Shown here piece after piece: positions 12,054 through 24,857 of a stretch of 64,000 nucleotides of DNA. How positions within the stretch are numbered: the first letter of the stretch is position 1; every line of letters starts with the position of its first letter. The stretch covers positions 414,001 to 478,000 of the forward strand of contig JALIZF010001772.1 in the NCBI GenBank assembly GCA_029948255.1, read 5' to 3'. Source of the DNA: Telmatactis stephensoni. Taxonomy: Eukaryota > Cnidaria > Anthozoa > Actiniaria > Isophelliidae. A program made the translations under genes and the position numbers. The notes below the pieces were generated by a model. That model saw only the letters and a list, made by a program, of their open reading frames with translations. It made no database searches and was not told the origin of the DNA.

Positions 12054-12876
12054 ATGAAGACAGTGCCGGTGCTAAGTCTGAACGGACTTTCCGCTATAGT
12101 ATCACGACAAGGCAGACCTCCACCCTTTCTCCTGTCCTTACTTGTATGTTGTCAGACTCTCGTGGGATATTTTGTAAGTTTGTTTTGGCAGTTTGCTCGG
12201 CTAAGGGGTAGTTCATCGACCAACGCCGTATATACCAGACTTGTGCCGTATCAAATTGCTGCAATGAAAAACAAGAAAAATTCGGCCTTTAATTGAATTT
12301 GTAGTTCACGAGAGAAAGAGAAGCCTAATATTAGAACATGCCTTCCAGATTAGATTTTGAGCTGAGAACGGTGCATTGAAGGTACGAGGCGTTAGAGACC
12401 GTTAGAGCCTCTCCCCTCTTCCCCCTCCCCGGCCTTCCCCTCTCCCCTCCTTAGAAGGCCTGTAGGCAAACTAGAATAAAGCAGACTCTCCACTCATCGC
12501 AGAAAGCACTAGCAGCGATCACTTTTACTCGCAGCAAAATTTTGAATAGATTTTATTCCCAACGGGTACTCATTAGCTCGCTGCGAGTGCTTTCAGCGAG
12601 GACTGCAGAATGGCCTTTAGTCCGTCGATTACTTGAAGACAGAGTAACCGTAGCGCTAAGGTTGTTTTTAGTGAACTCATAGGATGCATTAACCCTGCTA
12701 AGGTTGTGCTTACTTTAAGTTAACATTTGAAGGCGCCAATATCTCCTGAGTTCACTTGGCCGGACAGAAACTCAGCTCGGTAGCATGCATTCGATTTAAT
12801 AGATATACCTATATATATACCTATATACATATCAAAAAGGTTGTCCGTAGTTATGTTGCATATTGAAAGTTACATA

Positions 12877-13349
12877 CAGTAAAAACCCGCATATAAGAAC
12901 CACTGTTTTTCGAGGTTAGGCTAAAGTGGTTCTTATGTAATTGGTATTTAGTGAGAATTTAGGCTAAGGTGGTTCTTAACTGGTTCTTATATACAAGGCA
13001 AAAACAATATGTATATTTTATATGTTTGTATTGTATATGTATAAAAAAAATCATTTGCTTATTATTATTGAGTACAAATAATAACATATTGTATTGTATA
13101 TACATCACCTAAAACATTTGTAAAGCATTTATCTTGTAAAAATTTGGTCATTCAGCCTGAACTTATATTTTTTTCACCATTTACAAAACAAAAAAAAAGA
13201 ACATAAATCCAAATCAATGTTGAAACCTTTTATATAAGAACCAGTCTAATTTCTTAGGCTAAAGTGGTTCTTATTTAACAGATGCTTAAAAAGCAAATTT
13301 TAGCCTAGTGGTTCTTAATCCACTGGTTCTTATATGCGGGTTTTTACTG
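12877..13349. mobile_element. Mariner-type MITE, TA target site
   Basis: Termini CAGTAAAAACCCGCATATAA and its complement face each other across 473 bases, flanked by TA on both sides. GGTTCTTAT and TTCTTAGGCTAAAGTGG recur inside in both orientations. Non-coding, so moved by a Tc1/mariner/pogo-type transposase in trans if at all. Confidence 0.8.
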
Positions 13350-15012
13350 TATTGCATTATGAGACTGAAATGTATTTATGCTAAAATGTCTATATTGTGG
13401 ATATAAAATTTCTTTTTATTCTCACTTTTAAAAGACAGAAAAGTTTTAGAATAAGTCTGCCGGGATTCGATCTCATGACTAATAAAGTCAATGTTGGTAC
13501 AGCTTCTGTTGCGAACTGCTGCCCAGTTACACGTTTTAGTTTTGGAATGCAATATGTAACAACAATACATTATTGAACAGAAGGACAAATTGTTTGAAAT
13601 AGGTTTATGCCGATCTCAAGAACGCTAGCGGTTTTGAAATATACGCTCATACAAATATAAAATACTATCATTGGTCAAGTACAACATTGAAGTTTTAGAC
13701 CATAACAAAAAGTTGTTTTCTATCTACAACTGGATCTATATCATATTCGATGATGAAATATGTGTAGTTCCTTCATTATGTAGAACGATTTCTCTCAAGT
13801 TACATGACAGTTCTTTAAGTATATATAATGTGTGCAGAAACATTTTCGAGAACGGACTGTAATACACACAATAAAAATGAACGCATCTATTTACATCAGC
13901 TACGTGATTTGTCTTCCGCACTGGCCAACTCACTTAGCACGTGTCGTAAAGAAATATTGCAATGCTAAACTAATTCGTGGAAAGTTTCGAAAGTTTGAAC
14001 CAATTTGGCCAGGAAGGACAAAAAATCGAGAATGGCACAATCATGGAAAGCAATATTCAAAGCAAAGGACCAGCTAAGTGTTGATTACTATTAGTATTTA
14101 CATAGCTATATAACTAGCGAGCAGCACAAACATTACTCGTGATCAATGGACGTTAACAGAACAAAACGTTTGAAGAGTACGTTGATCATTTCTTCTGGAC
14201 TTCTTACATGTTAGCAATCGTGCTAAAACTGGGGCCAAATGACCATATTTGATCGTGATTGGTTCGACCGAAAACACATAAACACAAAGGTTCGTTTGGG
14301 GGAAAACAGTACGGCCAAGAGCCAATCATTGAAGATCTACAGGTCTGTCATATTTCTAACAAACATTTCCCTTGACTAAATACTCCAATCAAGGCTCTGT
14401 GTAGCCTGATTTTCTGAAAATCAACAGTTCGAACTTACTTGGCAATTTGCAGCAATATGACATGTGATAACGGATAAAGTGTTCAAATTAACAAGACACG
14501 ATTCATTCATCAACTCCTAATGGAAACTTTGTCAAAGTAAAAGAGTAAGCGAAACAAATGTTATTGCGATTTGGTGTTTAAAACGGTTTTTTTTTTCTTA
14601 TGGGTCTAATACAACACGAGGTGTCAATGAAAAACTGCTAAGAAACTACAGATAGGACAATCCACCATAATTTTAGTCACGGAATCGATCTCTTAAGTTG
14701 TCGATTTCGGGCGATTTACGTTCAATCAAGTACCAATAAACTTACTTGTGAAGTGTTCTTTTCCGTGTTTTGTTGCCAATATGGTTCTGGATAATTCGAC
14801 AGGTACTCTTCGTAAAGTAATATTTCTGTTTGACCAAGTTAGTCCACGGCTGTCGAACGCTAAGAAATTAGCATACTGACTGACTTAGTTTACAAATCCT
14901 TTACGCATCAGAGCGTTAATTGCGGTGTTCTTTCATCCGACACATGTTTTGCGACATGCTCTCTTAATATAAACAGAAAAACAAATCGCTAAGGCAAGGA
15001 AAGGCTTAATCA
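13350..15012. other. No gene recognised
   Basis: AT-rich sequence with only short chance open frames. No splice-bounded exon, RNA gene or clear repeat could be supported. Confidence 0.35.
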
Positions 15013-15267
15013 CAGGCTCGTAACATGGTATATTTTCGTCTCACTGATCCCGGGTTTTTACGGAAATTTTGATTCCTGAGCCCATATTTTTAGAAATTTT
15101 TGGTCCCTGATCCCTGGTGCAAAAAACTGAGCTGATCCCAGATCCTGACCCAATGTCCCTGATCCTCGATCCCACCCATTTGATCCCTGAGCCCTGGCCT
15201 CTGATCCCTGATCCTGGCCATAATTTGGGGCTTAATCCCTGATCCCATATACCATGTTACGAGCCTG
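15013..15267. mobile_element. 255-bp MITE, copy 1
   Basis: Terminal inverted repeat CAGGCTCGTAACATGGTATA. The interior is a string of imperfect TGATCCCTGA-like units. A second copy of exactly the same length is at 38406-38660 in opposite orientation. The flanks TAATCA/TATTCA may be a degraded 6-bp target duplication. Confidence 0.85.
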
Positions 15268-18200
15268 TATTCATAAATCCCAAAGCAGACATACACGTTA
15301 AACTCTCGTTTGAAATGGGCTTTTTAAATTCAAACATATCAAACGCAGTTCATAAAATTCTATGATTGCTTGAATCTAAGTAATAGTGAGATGCAGAGCT
15401 GTGGAAAATTATGCAAATTTGTATTACTTTTTCATAGATTAATGATTCTATTTCGAGCCGATATCAAAAATATTGGCGCATTTCTTTCGACGCCCATCTT
15501 CAGCAATGTTTGAAGGTCTTCAACACGTTTTGTTAACGTATGAGGGTGTATAGTAAGTCATGCATATTACCCTTGTACTACGCTTTCCTGTTTCATAACA
15601 ACGAGTCATACTTAATTGACTCCAACAAGTCCTTCTAAATCACGTATTTTCTACTATAAAAACTGACTATTCGCGGTTGTATTTGCGGTCAATACTCCAT
15701 GAAGAAGTCATGCCTACAAACAAAATGCATAAAACTGCGTGTGACGTCATGGCAGCCATCCAAAAGAACTTCAACAAAAGATTCGTCACTAGCGTTTGTC
15801 GTTCATCATCCAATGTCACGTTACAACTACTTCATCTTTTCATTGTCAGGGGAATGATAGAAAACCAGCAATAGAAATACTTGATATACAAATTTAAGAT
15901 TAAAATGCGTGGTCAGCTGAGAGAAGCCTGTGTCACATCCGGTAAAAAACTCGTTTAGTCGTTTGGGACCGAAGAGGTGCTTCCTCTTTGTTTCGAGCTA
16001 GGGAAATAAAAAACGTGTCAGGATTGTTCACCATTCAATCATTTAACTCCTTGGGCTTTCTTTGACAACGGCTACGCGAACTGTTAACGTTAACATAAAA
16101 GCTTTATATATAAATCCCAAGTAGCCCTGTTTTTTATTTTAATCAGATGGAAATTATGTTTACTTAGTTACTACCAATGCCGGACTCTTAGAAAGCAAAA
16201 GTACATGCCAGTCCGTCAAGGGCCATGACAGAAATATCACATTCACGATCACTATAAGAAAACAGTTCTGTTATTGCCATACGTCAACTGAAATGGGTCC
16301 ACTTAGGCAACGAGAATCAATCAGAATATATGTGAATCAGGATGAAAACACAAGTATATCAAAAGCTGAAATCTCATCAGTTTCGTCTGGTTATTAAAGT
16401 AATGAACAAGACGTATCGAATGTTTCAGTCATTTATTTCTTATAAAGTTTAATCTGCCTAGTTATGGCTCACTTTGAAAGAAAGTTACAAAGAAGAGACA
16501 ATATCATATAGTAAAACCTGTTTACTGATTGTACATAAATATGTGTATTTTTTACACATAGCAATTCTTCTCTCAAAAGCTGTAAGTAACTCGTTATTCA
16601 AGATTTCTAGGGTGAATAGGTACACGATGCAAGTTTTTCTCCAACTTGTCCCGAACGTCAAACAACAGAGCTGCACCGTGTGTCCACCACTATCTGTTGC
16701 TTGCAGAAAACGTTGCAACCGTGTGTCCACGCTTCTATATGCGGTAAAAACTATAATTTCTGTATTTATTTATTTATAAATCATGTGATGCCACACTTTG
16801 TTGCAGATATTCTTTGTATAACTTTTCCTGTAGAAGAAATATATACAACATAAGACTAAGAACAAAATATCCGGCAACAAGTTTACAGGTAAAATCCTCA
16901 AGGATCATGGACTTCTGCATTCTTCAACGTAAAATAACATTCATTACAAATTAAGATACGATAAATTAAATGAAGAAACTAAGTTGTCTAATTAGCTAAG
17001 TAGTGACGCACCTTTTTTCCTTTAACATAACCTTGTACATAAGATCTCTTTTCCATTAATGATCGTTTTTGTTTACGTGATAATGTTGGTTTTAGGCTGG
17101 AATAAATAAAAGGAGAGAACGTTTTTAATCGTGACTGATGAAGTGATTTGCGCCTGTGAAGTTCGACTGTCGCGTTGCGCGCAGCCAGTTGAAGAAGTAA
17201 AGCCGATGGTACATATTGCAAGTTTTGCTCGCAATGACAACGCAATTTTATATTTTGTTGCAGAAAAATATTCCATCGTGACATTCAATACGATAAGTGC
17301 ATTATTCATTATTTTGCAGAGAATAATTCAACTTTCTGCCACAAATTTTCGTTGCCGGAAATCGTTGCAGGCGTTGTTTTACAGATGTGATACACTCTGC
17401 AATTTTGCTCTTGCAACAAAATCTCTAAAACTACATTGCCAACGCAAGAAAATTTGTAGTGTGAATCTCCGGCTTAAAATCGAGTTCTACTTTATGCAAT
17501 GTTGCGCAAAACAAATTATATGTATACCGGCACTGTGTAGCAAAGAAATGGAAGGTGTTGTTACATTTGGAATGCAATTAAACAGTGTTTATACCCTGCT
17601 AATGTCAGGTAAGGGTGGTGTTACCTGGAGGAGAATCTTGCTATGATAATAAGTATGAAGGAGAAGACCAACATGCCTATAAGGGCGTGATTATGATACT
17701 GTGATGGGATGGTTTTCCACATATCCTCTACAGGGCCCTTCAATAAAAAGTAAAAACATTAATATTATTAATCATTAACATAGTCCAATAGTTTCCTCGC
17801 CCCTGCTTTCTAGGGGCAATAGACTGTAGGGTACATGTAGACTGATTTTTAGGTAATCTACTTTGCGCCCGCGAGCACCTCAAAATCTGGCTGACTGTTG
17901 AGATACCACTGTTAAGTTAGTGATGAAGTCTGTGATTTCTCTTCTAGCGATGTTTCTTTCACTCACACATCTCTTTTTGATATTTGGTTATAACTTCAGT
18001 TGCTACTTCATCGCTGGGATTTTGCCCTAAGTTTTCACCTCTCAGCATGAGAGCCCATCACCAACGTTTACAAGATGGTATGTTCTGATCATATAAAAAT
18101 TAAAGGGTTAAACTACTCTAGCCTCTTTTGCAACCATCTCTTTGATCTTTGGGGTTTGGGTTTTCTGTGTTAGTTAAGAAAAGGAGGGGGAGTGAGAACA

Positions 18201-18286
18201 CGGTCTATGGAACAGTTTTTCCAAAGGAAGCCCAAGGAGTTGCCTGCAGATTCGGCTACATTCTATCATGCTGTGCAATACTTGAC
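15268..18286. other. No gene recognised
   Basis: Open frames at about 16485-16780 and 16990-17650 show no family I know and no paired splice sites. A poorly supported possible extra exon of the GTPase gene near 18190-18230 is discussed under that gene. Confidence 0.35.
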
Positions 18287-21200
18287 TCATTTCAAACTTA
18301 CAGTGTATTTATGAAGTGCATCCGCAGGTCCTTTACCCAAGAAATTTTCCAATGATCCTCTGGAGCTACTGCTTGCTATGAAGTTAATCAGCAAAACAAA
18401 TGGGAGAAGCATTCCTAGGAAACCCAACACTGCACCTCTTAGTCTAGCCTTCATGTTGTATGAACGTGATGCTCTACAAAAATGAAAGGTCCTTTTAGAA
18501 ACATTTCAAAGCTACATGCAAAATCAGAGGGAGAAAGGAAGAAGGAGAGGAGAGGAGAGGAGAGGAGAGGAGAGGAGAGGAGAGGAGAGGAGAGGAGAGG
18601 AGAGGAGAGGAGAGGAGAGGAGAGGAGAGGAGAGGAGAGGAGAGGAGAGGAGAGGAGAGGAGAGGAGAGGAGAGGAGAGGAGAGGAGAGGAGAGGAGAGG
18701 AGAGGAGAGGAGAGGAGAGGAGAGGAAATATAATTAGGCTACGTTATTCTTTTTCAATTTTCTTTGAACGGTGCTCGTTTTCTCATCCGCTTTTTTTCTG
18801 ATCTATACTAAAACCCTAAATAGGACAAATCGGAGTTCACGTAGTTTGAATGACGTCTGCGTTTTTTGTTTTTGTTTTAATTACATTTTATTCTGGAGAA
18901 AGCATTAGTGAGACGACACTCATAATTACAGAGAATTGACTTACGCATCTTCAGCTAGGTTTTCATCTACCAGCTCTGAAATCTTTTCACAGTCTTTCTC
19001 TAGAGTATTCAAAGTGTTTTGTATTGTATGGTTGATGGTCTTTTCAAGTTCCTTACAAACTTCTTCGATTTGATTGGCACATCGTGATGGCTAATATAAC
19101 AATACAAAAACAATATACTGTAAATACATACTTACACCTACGGTAAGTAGTTTTGTATAGTGTTGCTCTATTCAAGAGACAAAGCAGCATACAAAGCTAG
19201 GGATACCTCTCTAACAAAGGCATGTTCTCTGCCTACCAGACACAGCTATGACACAATCCACAGCTTAGACAAACAAAAGACTCTAAGTGTGAACAACAGA
19301 ACAATGCTAAAATATATGTCAATTCTAGGACATGAAAAATCCTAGCTACAATCCCGCTCACAAATAACTGAATCAGTGGGAGGCAAGAACTTCAGCTATC
19401 CTCTCTCTCTCCCTTTCAATGTTGCTAGCTATGGCAGAATTGTGCAGCGCACTGTGAAATGTCGCTCATATGGAAGGGCCAACATTGGAGGAGGGGACGT
19501 GAGGAGAAGTGATTCAGGTTTTTAGAGCAAGATTGTAGGATCAGAAAATGACCACACTTTCTCTCAGAGACAAAGGACACACAAAGTTATCATGATAATG
19601 ATTTAAAATTAGCACCCTCCTTCCAATATGCATCCACACTCTACTGCGTTTTTTGTGCCCCCTCCCAAATATATGTCCCCTCCCCTCCCCTTCCCTCTGT
19701 CCCGTTAGACTGATGGTACTACAGTGTGTACAATAAAGGATTTCTTTTTTATTTTTATTTTAAGCATCAATGAATAAAGGACTTTGTTTATAAGCTCAAC
19801 ACAAGCTGGTTGAGAAAAGTCGTGCTGATTTTTATGTGGTTTCATAGCTTTTAGTAATTCCTAACTATACTCCATTTCGGGTGAGTCGCATAGACTTGAG
19901 TCTATTTGCCTGACAATGTTAATTGAAATAGGTGTATACAGTAGCATCAATACCCTCTCAAAAGAAAGTAAGGCATACAGTGTACATTACCTTTTCTAGT
20001 AGACTAGGGACATAGATAGTAGGCATATCAAAACCAGCTTTATTAAGACCAGGGCGTTTACACAATTCTTGTGTTATTTGCATCAAAACTTTCTGAAAAT
20101 CAGAATTTATGCAATACAGTTTGTAAGGATTACAAGTTAAGAGGGGTTTTAACTGAGGGGGAATTGGAATTTTCCAGTATTGTTGATATAGTGTGAAATA
20201 AGGGTGTATATAATAATAACTATTTGGTATATACACATGCTCTGATTGGTTGAGAACTGTGTGATTACATTGATTACATCATTCAATATTATGCACACTC
20301 TGATTGGATGAAATTGTTTCAATCAATATTGTATAAAACAAATTATAGATTCCATTTTTCCATGGGTCTGACTACTCTAATAGATGTACAGAATGTCAAA
20401 ATGTAGTGAGTCATGCCACTTGATTTCTTCTCAAGGCATACGTTTTTGTTTTCACCACATTTTGACATCATCTGTTCATTTATAGAGTACACATACATGG
20501 AAAAATGGAATCTATTTGTTAAATACTGTACCTGTCTGTCACTTTCATGTCCAGCAGTATCAGCCTTGCTAAGGTAAAACCTTAGCCTATCTGAAGCCTT
20601 CTCATTTAGTTTTTCTGTTATAGAATACTCAGTGTTAATTTGTAATAAATTATATATAATTATTCTATTCAAAGGAAATATTTTTTCAGGCTTGGGACCA
20701 AATAATACAGCAACAAACACCTTGAAGAACAACATTATGTTTATATTAATTAACACTTTATATCTGAGCTGTAGCATACAGAGAGGGCAACCTAATAAGG
20801 CACTTTAATTTGTACCATTTTATAGCAAAGGACAATTCATGACTGACTAATAGCCAGACTCGTTGAAATGCAACACCCTTCATGAAAATACATGCACTGA
20901 AACAAGGCTGAGCAGCAAACCCAGAAAATCCACATTGATAGTACATGTACATGTACCATGTGAAATCAATCAATCATCACTCCATCATTCAGAAAGTCTG
21001 TACTGGCCAGGGTCTGGTTGAAGGCAGGTTAGTGTTAAACCATGGTTAAAATCAAACATTTTCTTCAGACTTTTAACCCCTCAGCTGGGTTATGGCTAAC
21101 CTGCCTTCATGAAACCAGGCCCAGATATCAAAATGTTCATTGGTTGCTTTTGATTCATTAATTTTAAGGTTCCCATCAACTTACCAACAAGATTTAGAGT

Positions 21201-24200
21201 TCTTTTACAAAGAGCTTGTCCAATAGGGTCAAAAAACACAAAGATAAGGTCTGCCAAACCACCTTGGTAAGACAAAAATAATAAATAAAGAGTTGGAGAT
21301 TTGTGCTAAAAATAAATATTTCAAAACTTTTTTGTATCATCTCAACTTGACTGTAAATAAGCACCTTTGCAGGTTTAACATCCAGTTTCTTTCTTTCTAT
21401 TGTCAAATATACAATGTTCCACTAGAACTTAATAATCAATAGACTATATTTACTAACCTCAATATTTTCCCATAACAACCCTTTGGGAAATAATTGTTTG
21501 ATCAAGGTTATTAACATTCTTATTTGTCTTCCTAAATAATTTGAAGCAACATTTCAAAAAAGATACATAGTATACGGTATTTCCCAAGAGGATAGTAATA
21601 GGAAAACCTTGAGGCAAGCAAATAAAATACATGTATGGTATGTTCCTCTATGGTTAGTTGAAGGAGTGCCTGTGAAAGCAAAGTAAGTGACAGCCTTGAG
21701 TGAAATTCATATGTTTTATGAGAATTCTCTCTCTCTCTCTCTCTTACCTTGTAACGTTCAGATCAGTTTGAGAAAAGTTGAGAAAAAAATTGAGAAAATC
21801 ATCAAACCATCACTTACATTGCTTTCATGTTCATGCCTTCAAGGTACATGTATATTATTATAATTGATTATTTATTGTTAGTAATAAATGTTTGTCAGTA
21901 TAATCTAGATATCAATTGTAACTTATCTACTGAAACAATACAATCATTCTAACTAAAGTATGAATAATATAATTCAGTCGGAGTGTTTACCTAGCCACAA
22001 AATTGCATCATCAACATCAAATGGGTATTTCATATCACCATCTACTAGACCAGGGGTGTCAACAAAGGTAATCAGACTGAACTTCTTCTGTTTAGAAGTT
22101 GAAATCTCTGTCATCAAGTACTCAACTACCCCTGGAAGAAAAATCATGATAAATATCAAGTGAACAAGTATTCAAAACCAAAAGATTATATCCTGTGGAA
22201 TCTACACATGTATTGTAATAGCTCATTTCTCATGCAAAGACCCTGATAGCCTTACAGACTTTGTATTTAACTCATTAATACACTATATACTGTAGTTGTA
22301 ATGGGTATTTCTTGAAGCACAAACAATTATAATGGTGCTCCTGCACTCACATAATTTTTCCCATAAATTGACAGGACTGTAAAGTTATTGGGTCTCTCAA
22401 GAAACAGGATCCTGGAGTAATATTTTGTAGGTTGTTTCTCACTCCCAGAAGAAATTCATATCCATAAATTTACAACTTGTCCTAAGAGTCACATTTAATA
22501 TCACATAAATTCAGATACAAAACCCACCTTTGAACAACATGACAAGAGAACCCGGGAAGAGAACACAACATGAGATGAAGAATCATTTGGTCACTGTGTA
22601 CATGTTAGTAGCTTGTGAAAGTTGTGACCCCACATCAACTGTCATTTTCAGTGCATGTACAGTATGCTTCCCTCTTTTATGTTACATCAAGTGACCATAA
22701 TACTAAGAGACGGAAACTCACGAGTTGATGTCTGTGCAATGTGCTTGCTGCTTGAGGTTATTTTTAGTAACGGGAAGTTGGTACCATATCACAGACACAA
22801 GGTGCTCAAACAACAGAATTTGATTCTTACGTGTGCATGGATACAAACTGTTTCTTCTAAGGCAATCACATGTCATTGTTTGCACATGCGATGGTATCAA
22901 CTTCCTCTTACTAAAAATAACTATACATGTAAGTGCTAAGCACATTGTGCAAAATATCAATACCAGTTTTGCTCTCTTAGTAAATTATGGTCTCTTGGTT
23001 ACAATGCCTCCACTAAATGTATAAAGTGTACTTGTTAATATTTTCTTACATACCATCAATTTGACGAAGTGGTTTAAAGTGTGGATATAGATGAAGAGTT
23101 GCATTTCCCTGTGAAAAATTAATACAGCATATTGTAATAGACAAAAAAAAATCTGTGAATTCATATTTTTGATTAGTACAAACTTGAGAAATACAATTGA
23201 AGACTCACTGTCAGTGATTCTCTTTTCTTGCCGCTGGTAACCACAGTGAATCCTTGTGTTTCTATAGCAACCCCAGTCCTTTGAATGTGCTCTTCAATAT
23301 ACCTAAAACAAATACAATTTCTTAGTAAGCTCATCTAGTTCAGGTACAGTATATATATACATTTGTCCATCTTGTCATATATAGATTTACAATACCACAC
23401 TGTAAATCAGTAAGCCTGAACCACTGCTTGATAGTACTGTATAATGATTTCAATTTGTACTGTACAGAGTGTGGGATTGGTTTCAAGGGTCCAATGATCA
23501 TATTATTATGGAAACCATACTACATTGTAGCTACAATGTAAGTATAGATTATGTCATCACAGCATTCATAGAATTAAATTCTAATCACAGAGATAGATTT
23601 TGTTTTATCACAGTGATCATAGCAAACCAAGTTTTAGATTTAAAGGGGTAGTATAACTTCAATGTAATAATAATTGAATTAAGTATTGAAGTTTAAAATT
23701 CTATGACTACAGAGAGGATTTGAAGCATGGTCCTGAACAACCGTGGTGTGACAATGTACAATATTGTACAAGGGGTTCCATATTAGGCCATTAGGCACCT
23801 GACCAGTTGTCAGTTTGGACTTTCCTGAGATGTTGAAATTACCCCCTTTCAATTTACTTCTTGTCTTTGTAAAAATATTTTCTGGGCCTGATTCCTTTAC
23901 ATTTTTTCTGATTCATGCAGTATGGGATCTAGCTCGATATCTTCTTGTTTATAAACTTTTTAATGACTGATCAGATGAATGAAGAAAAATATTTCCCTTT
24001 TCCTTCATCTGATCACTCAATAAAAAGTTTTTAAAATAGAATTTTTAGATTTTTCTTCTCAAAAAGCTCACTGGCTTTGATCATTTACAAATATTGCAGG
24101 CTTACATGAGAATTCTTGTGTATAACAAGAACATATAGCTTACTAGTGTTATAAATGACTCATTGTTCATTTAGAAAGATTACTAGCTACTGACTCACCA

Positions 24201-24497
24201 GTTAATGAAGGAGCTTTTGCCAGCAGAATGATTCCCAATAAGGATCACATTAATTTTCTTCCTTGGAGCCAGCAGTGATAATCCAAGGCCTTTAGCAATT
24301 GTCACAAGCCCTAGACAATCCAAAGTCAAAAAACTTTATATCATGAAGTTTATGCATTACAAAATATTTGTCAACGTGTACAAACCTCGTTCTTCGTCGA
24401 TGTACAGTTCGTGGCATTCCTTTAGAATTCGCTCATTTAAACTCAACGAAGACGTATCTGGAGCATTTGCTGAGGACCTCTGTTTGCTTACAGGCAT
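18287..24497 (-). CDS. Dynamin/EHD-like GTPase, 10 exons, C-terminal helix
   Basis: Exons on the minus strand: 24386-24497 (ATG at 24495-24497), 24199-24310, 23209-23302, 23054-23108, 21991-22131, 21185-21262, 20532-20614, 19991-20092, 18945-19090 and 18287-18473. All junctions are GT-AG and in phase, giving 369 residues. G1 is GNHSAGKS (63-70), G3 DTPG (149-152) and G4 SKAD (213-216). A mostly helical segment follows, and a hydrophobic helix at about 319-341 suggests a membrane anchor. The set is typical of the dynamin superfamily, closest in my judgement to EHD/sarcalumenin-like proteins that remodel membranes; the exact orthologue is unknown. The last exon contains an internal consensus donor at 18301, so the true C-terminus may differ. 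An exon ending near 18190 is one alternative. Confidence 0.85.
18544..18726 (+). repeat. (GGAGA)n array, about 36 units
   Basis: A near-perfect purine pentanucleotide array of about 183 bases, lying in the last intron of the minus-strand GTPase gene. Purine strand asymmetry could form a triplex or slow transcription, but no such role is shown. Confidence 0.97.
19800..19935 (+). repeat. Dispersed repeat, copy 2
   Basis: Diverged partner of 10790-10930 (shared TTTCGGGTGAGTCGC region). Lies in a GTPase intron. Confidence 0.5.
20228..20535. mobile_element. Hairpin MITE, copy 1
   Basis: Contains GCTCTGATTGGTTG and CTCTGATTGGATG, then a long imperfect hairpin with arms around ATTCCATTTTTCCATG and its complement CATGGAAAAATGGAAT. 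The same architecture recurs at 55376-55706. The edge of GTPase exon 7 (20532-20614) directly abuts it, so the insertion sits at the exon border. Confidence 0.7.
21010..21125. repeat. Short inverted repeat
   Basis: CTGGTTGAAGGCAGGTTAG faces CTAACCTGCCTTCATGAAACC across about 115 bases. Probably a small MITE in a GTPase intron. Confidence 0.5.
22688..22997. mobile_element. Foldback MITE, copy A (most diverged)
   Basis: Ends CAAGTGACCATAATACTAAG and CTCTTAGTAAATTATGGTCT..., with interior GTTATTTTTAGTAAC and its complement. Flanked by GTTACAT and GTTACAA, a likely 7-bp target duplication. Same family as 30875-31150 and 47258-47510 but with many substitutions, so an older insertion. Confidence 0.75.
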
Positions 24498-24857
24498 CGC
24501 AGTGACTAATAATTGCACAATTTCAGGTTATTATCCTAAATTATTTGAAAAACTTCGTTTGCTACCGGTACGAAATGAGTAGCCAGGCGCTGTGTCGGTA
24601 GGGGGATTGGGAAAAAGAAGGGAGGGGAGGGATAACATACTCTCTACTTTTGTTTCCACCTCACACTACGAGTAATTCAAAATGTCATCTCTTTCATGTG
24701 ATCTTTTGTTTTTCTTATCTTTTTTATCATGATCATTATCGTTCAAAACAACAAAGATTTTAACACGATTCATCAGTCAAGTCGCCATGGGATTCCTGTG
24801 GAATTTCTAACCATTGTGGGTAGCCTGTGTTCTGGAGAACAGAGAAGCAGATTCAAA
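24498..24857. promoter_or_regulatory. Shared divergent promoter region
   Basis: This 360-bp interval separates the start codons of the minus-strand GTPase gene and plus-strand MRPL57. It must hold both 5' UTRs and at least part of both promoters, unless non-coding first exons lie further away. It includes a GGGAGGGGAGGGAT stretch. No TATA box is evident at a usual distance. Bidirectional use is an inference from spacing. Confidence 0.5.

Noticed and set aside
16474..17646. Open frames of 80-171 codons on both strands
   Set aside because: No recognised motifs, biased composition and no convincing splice sites; treated as chance frames.
18482..18737. RGEER-repeat open frames
   Set aside because: Artefact of the GGAGA array.
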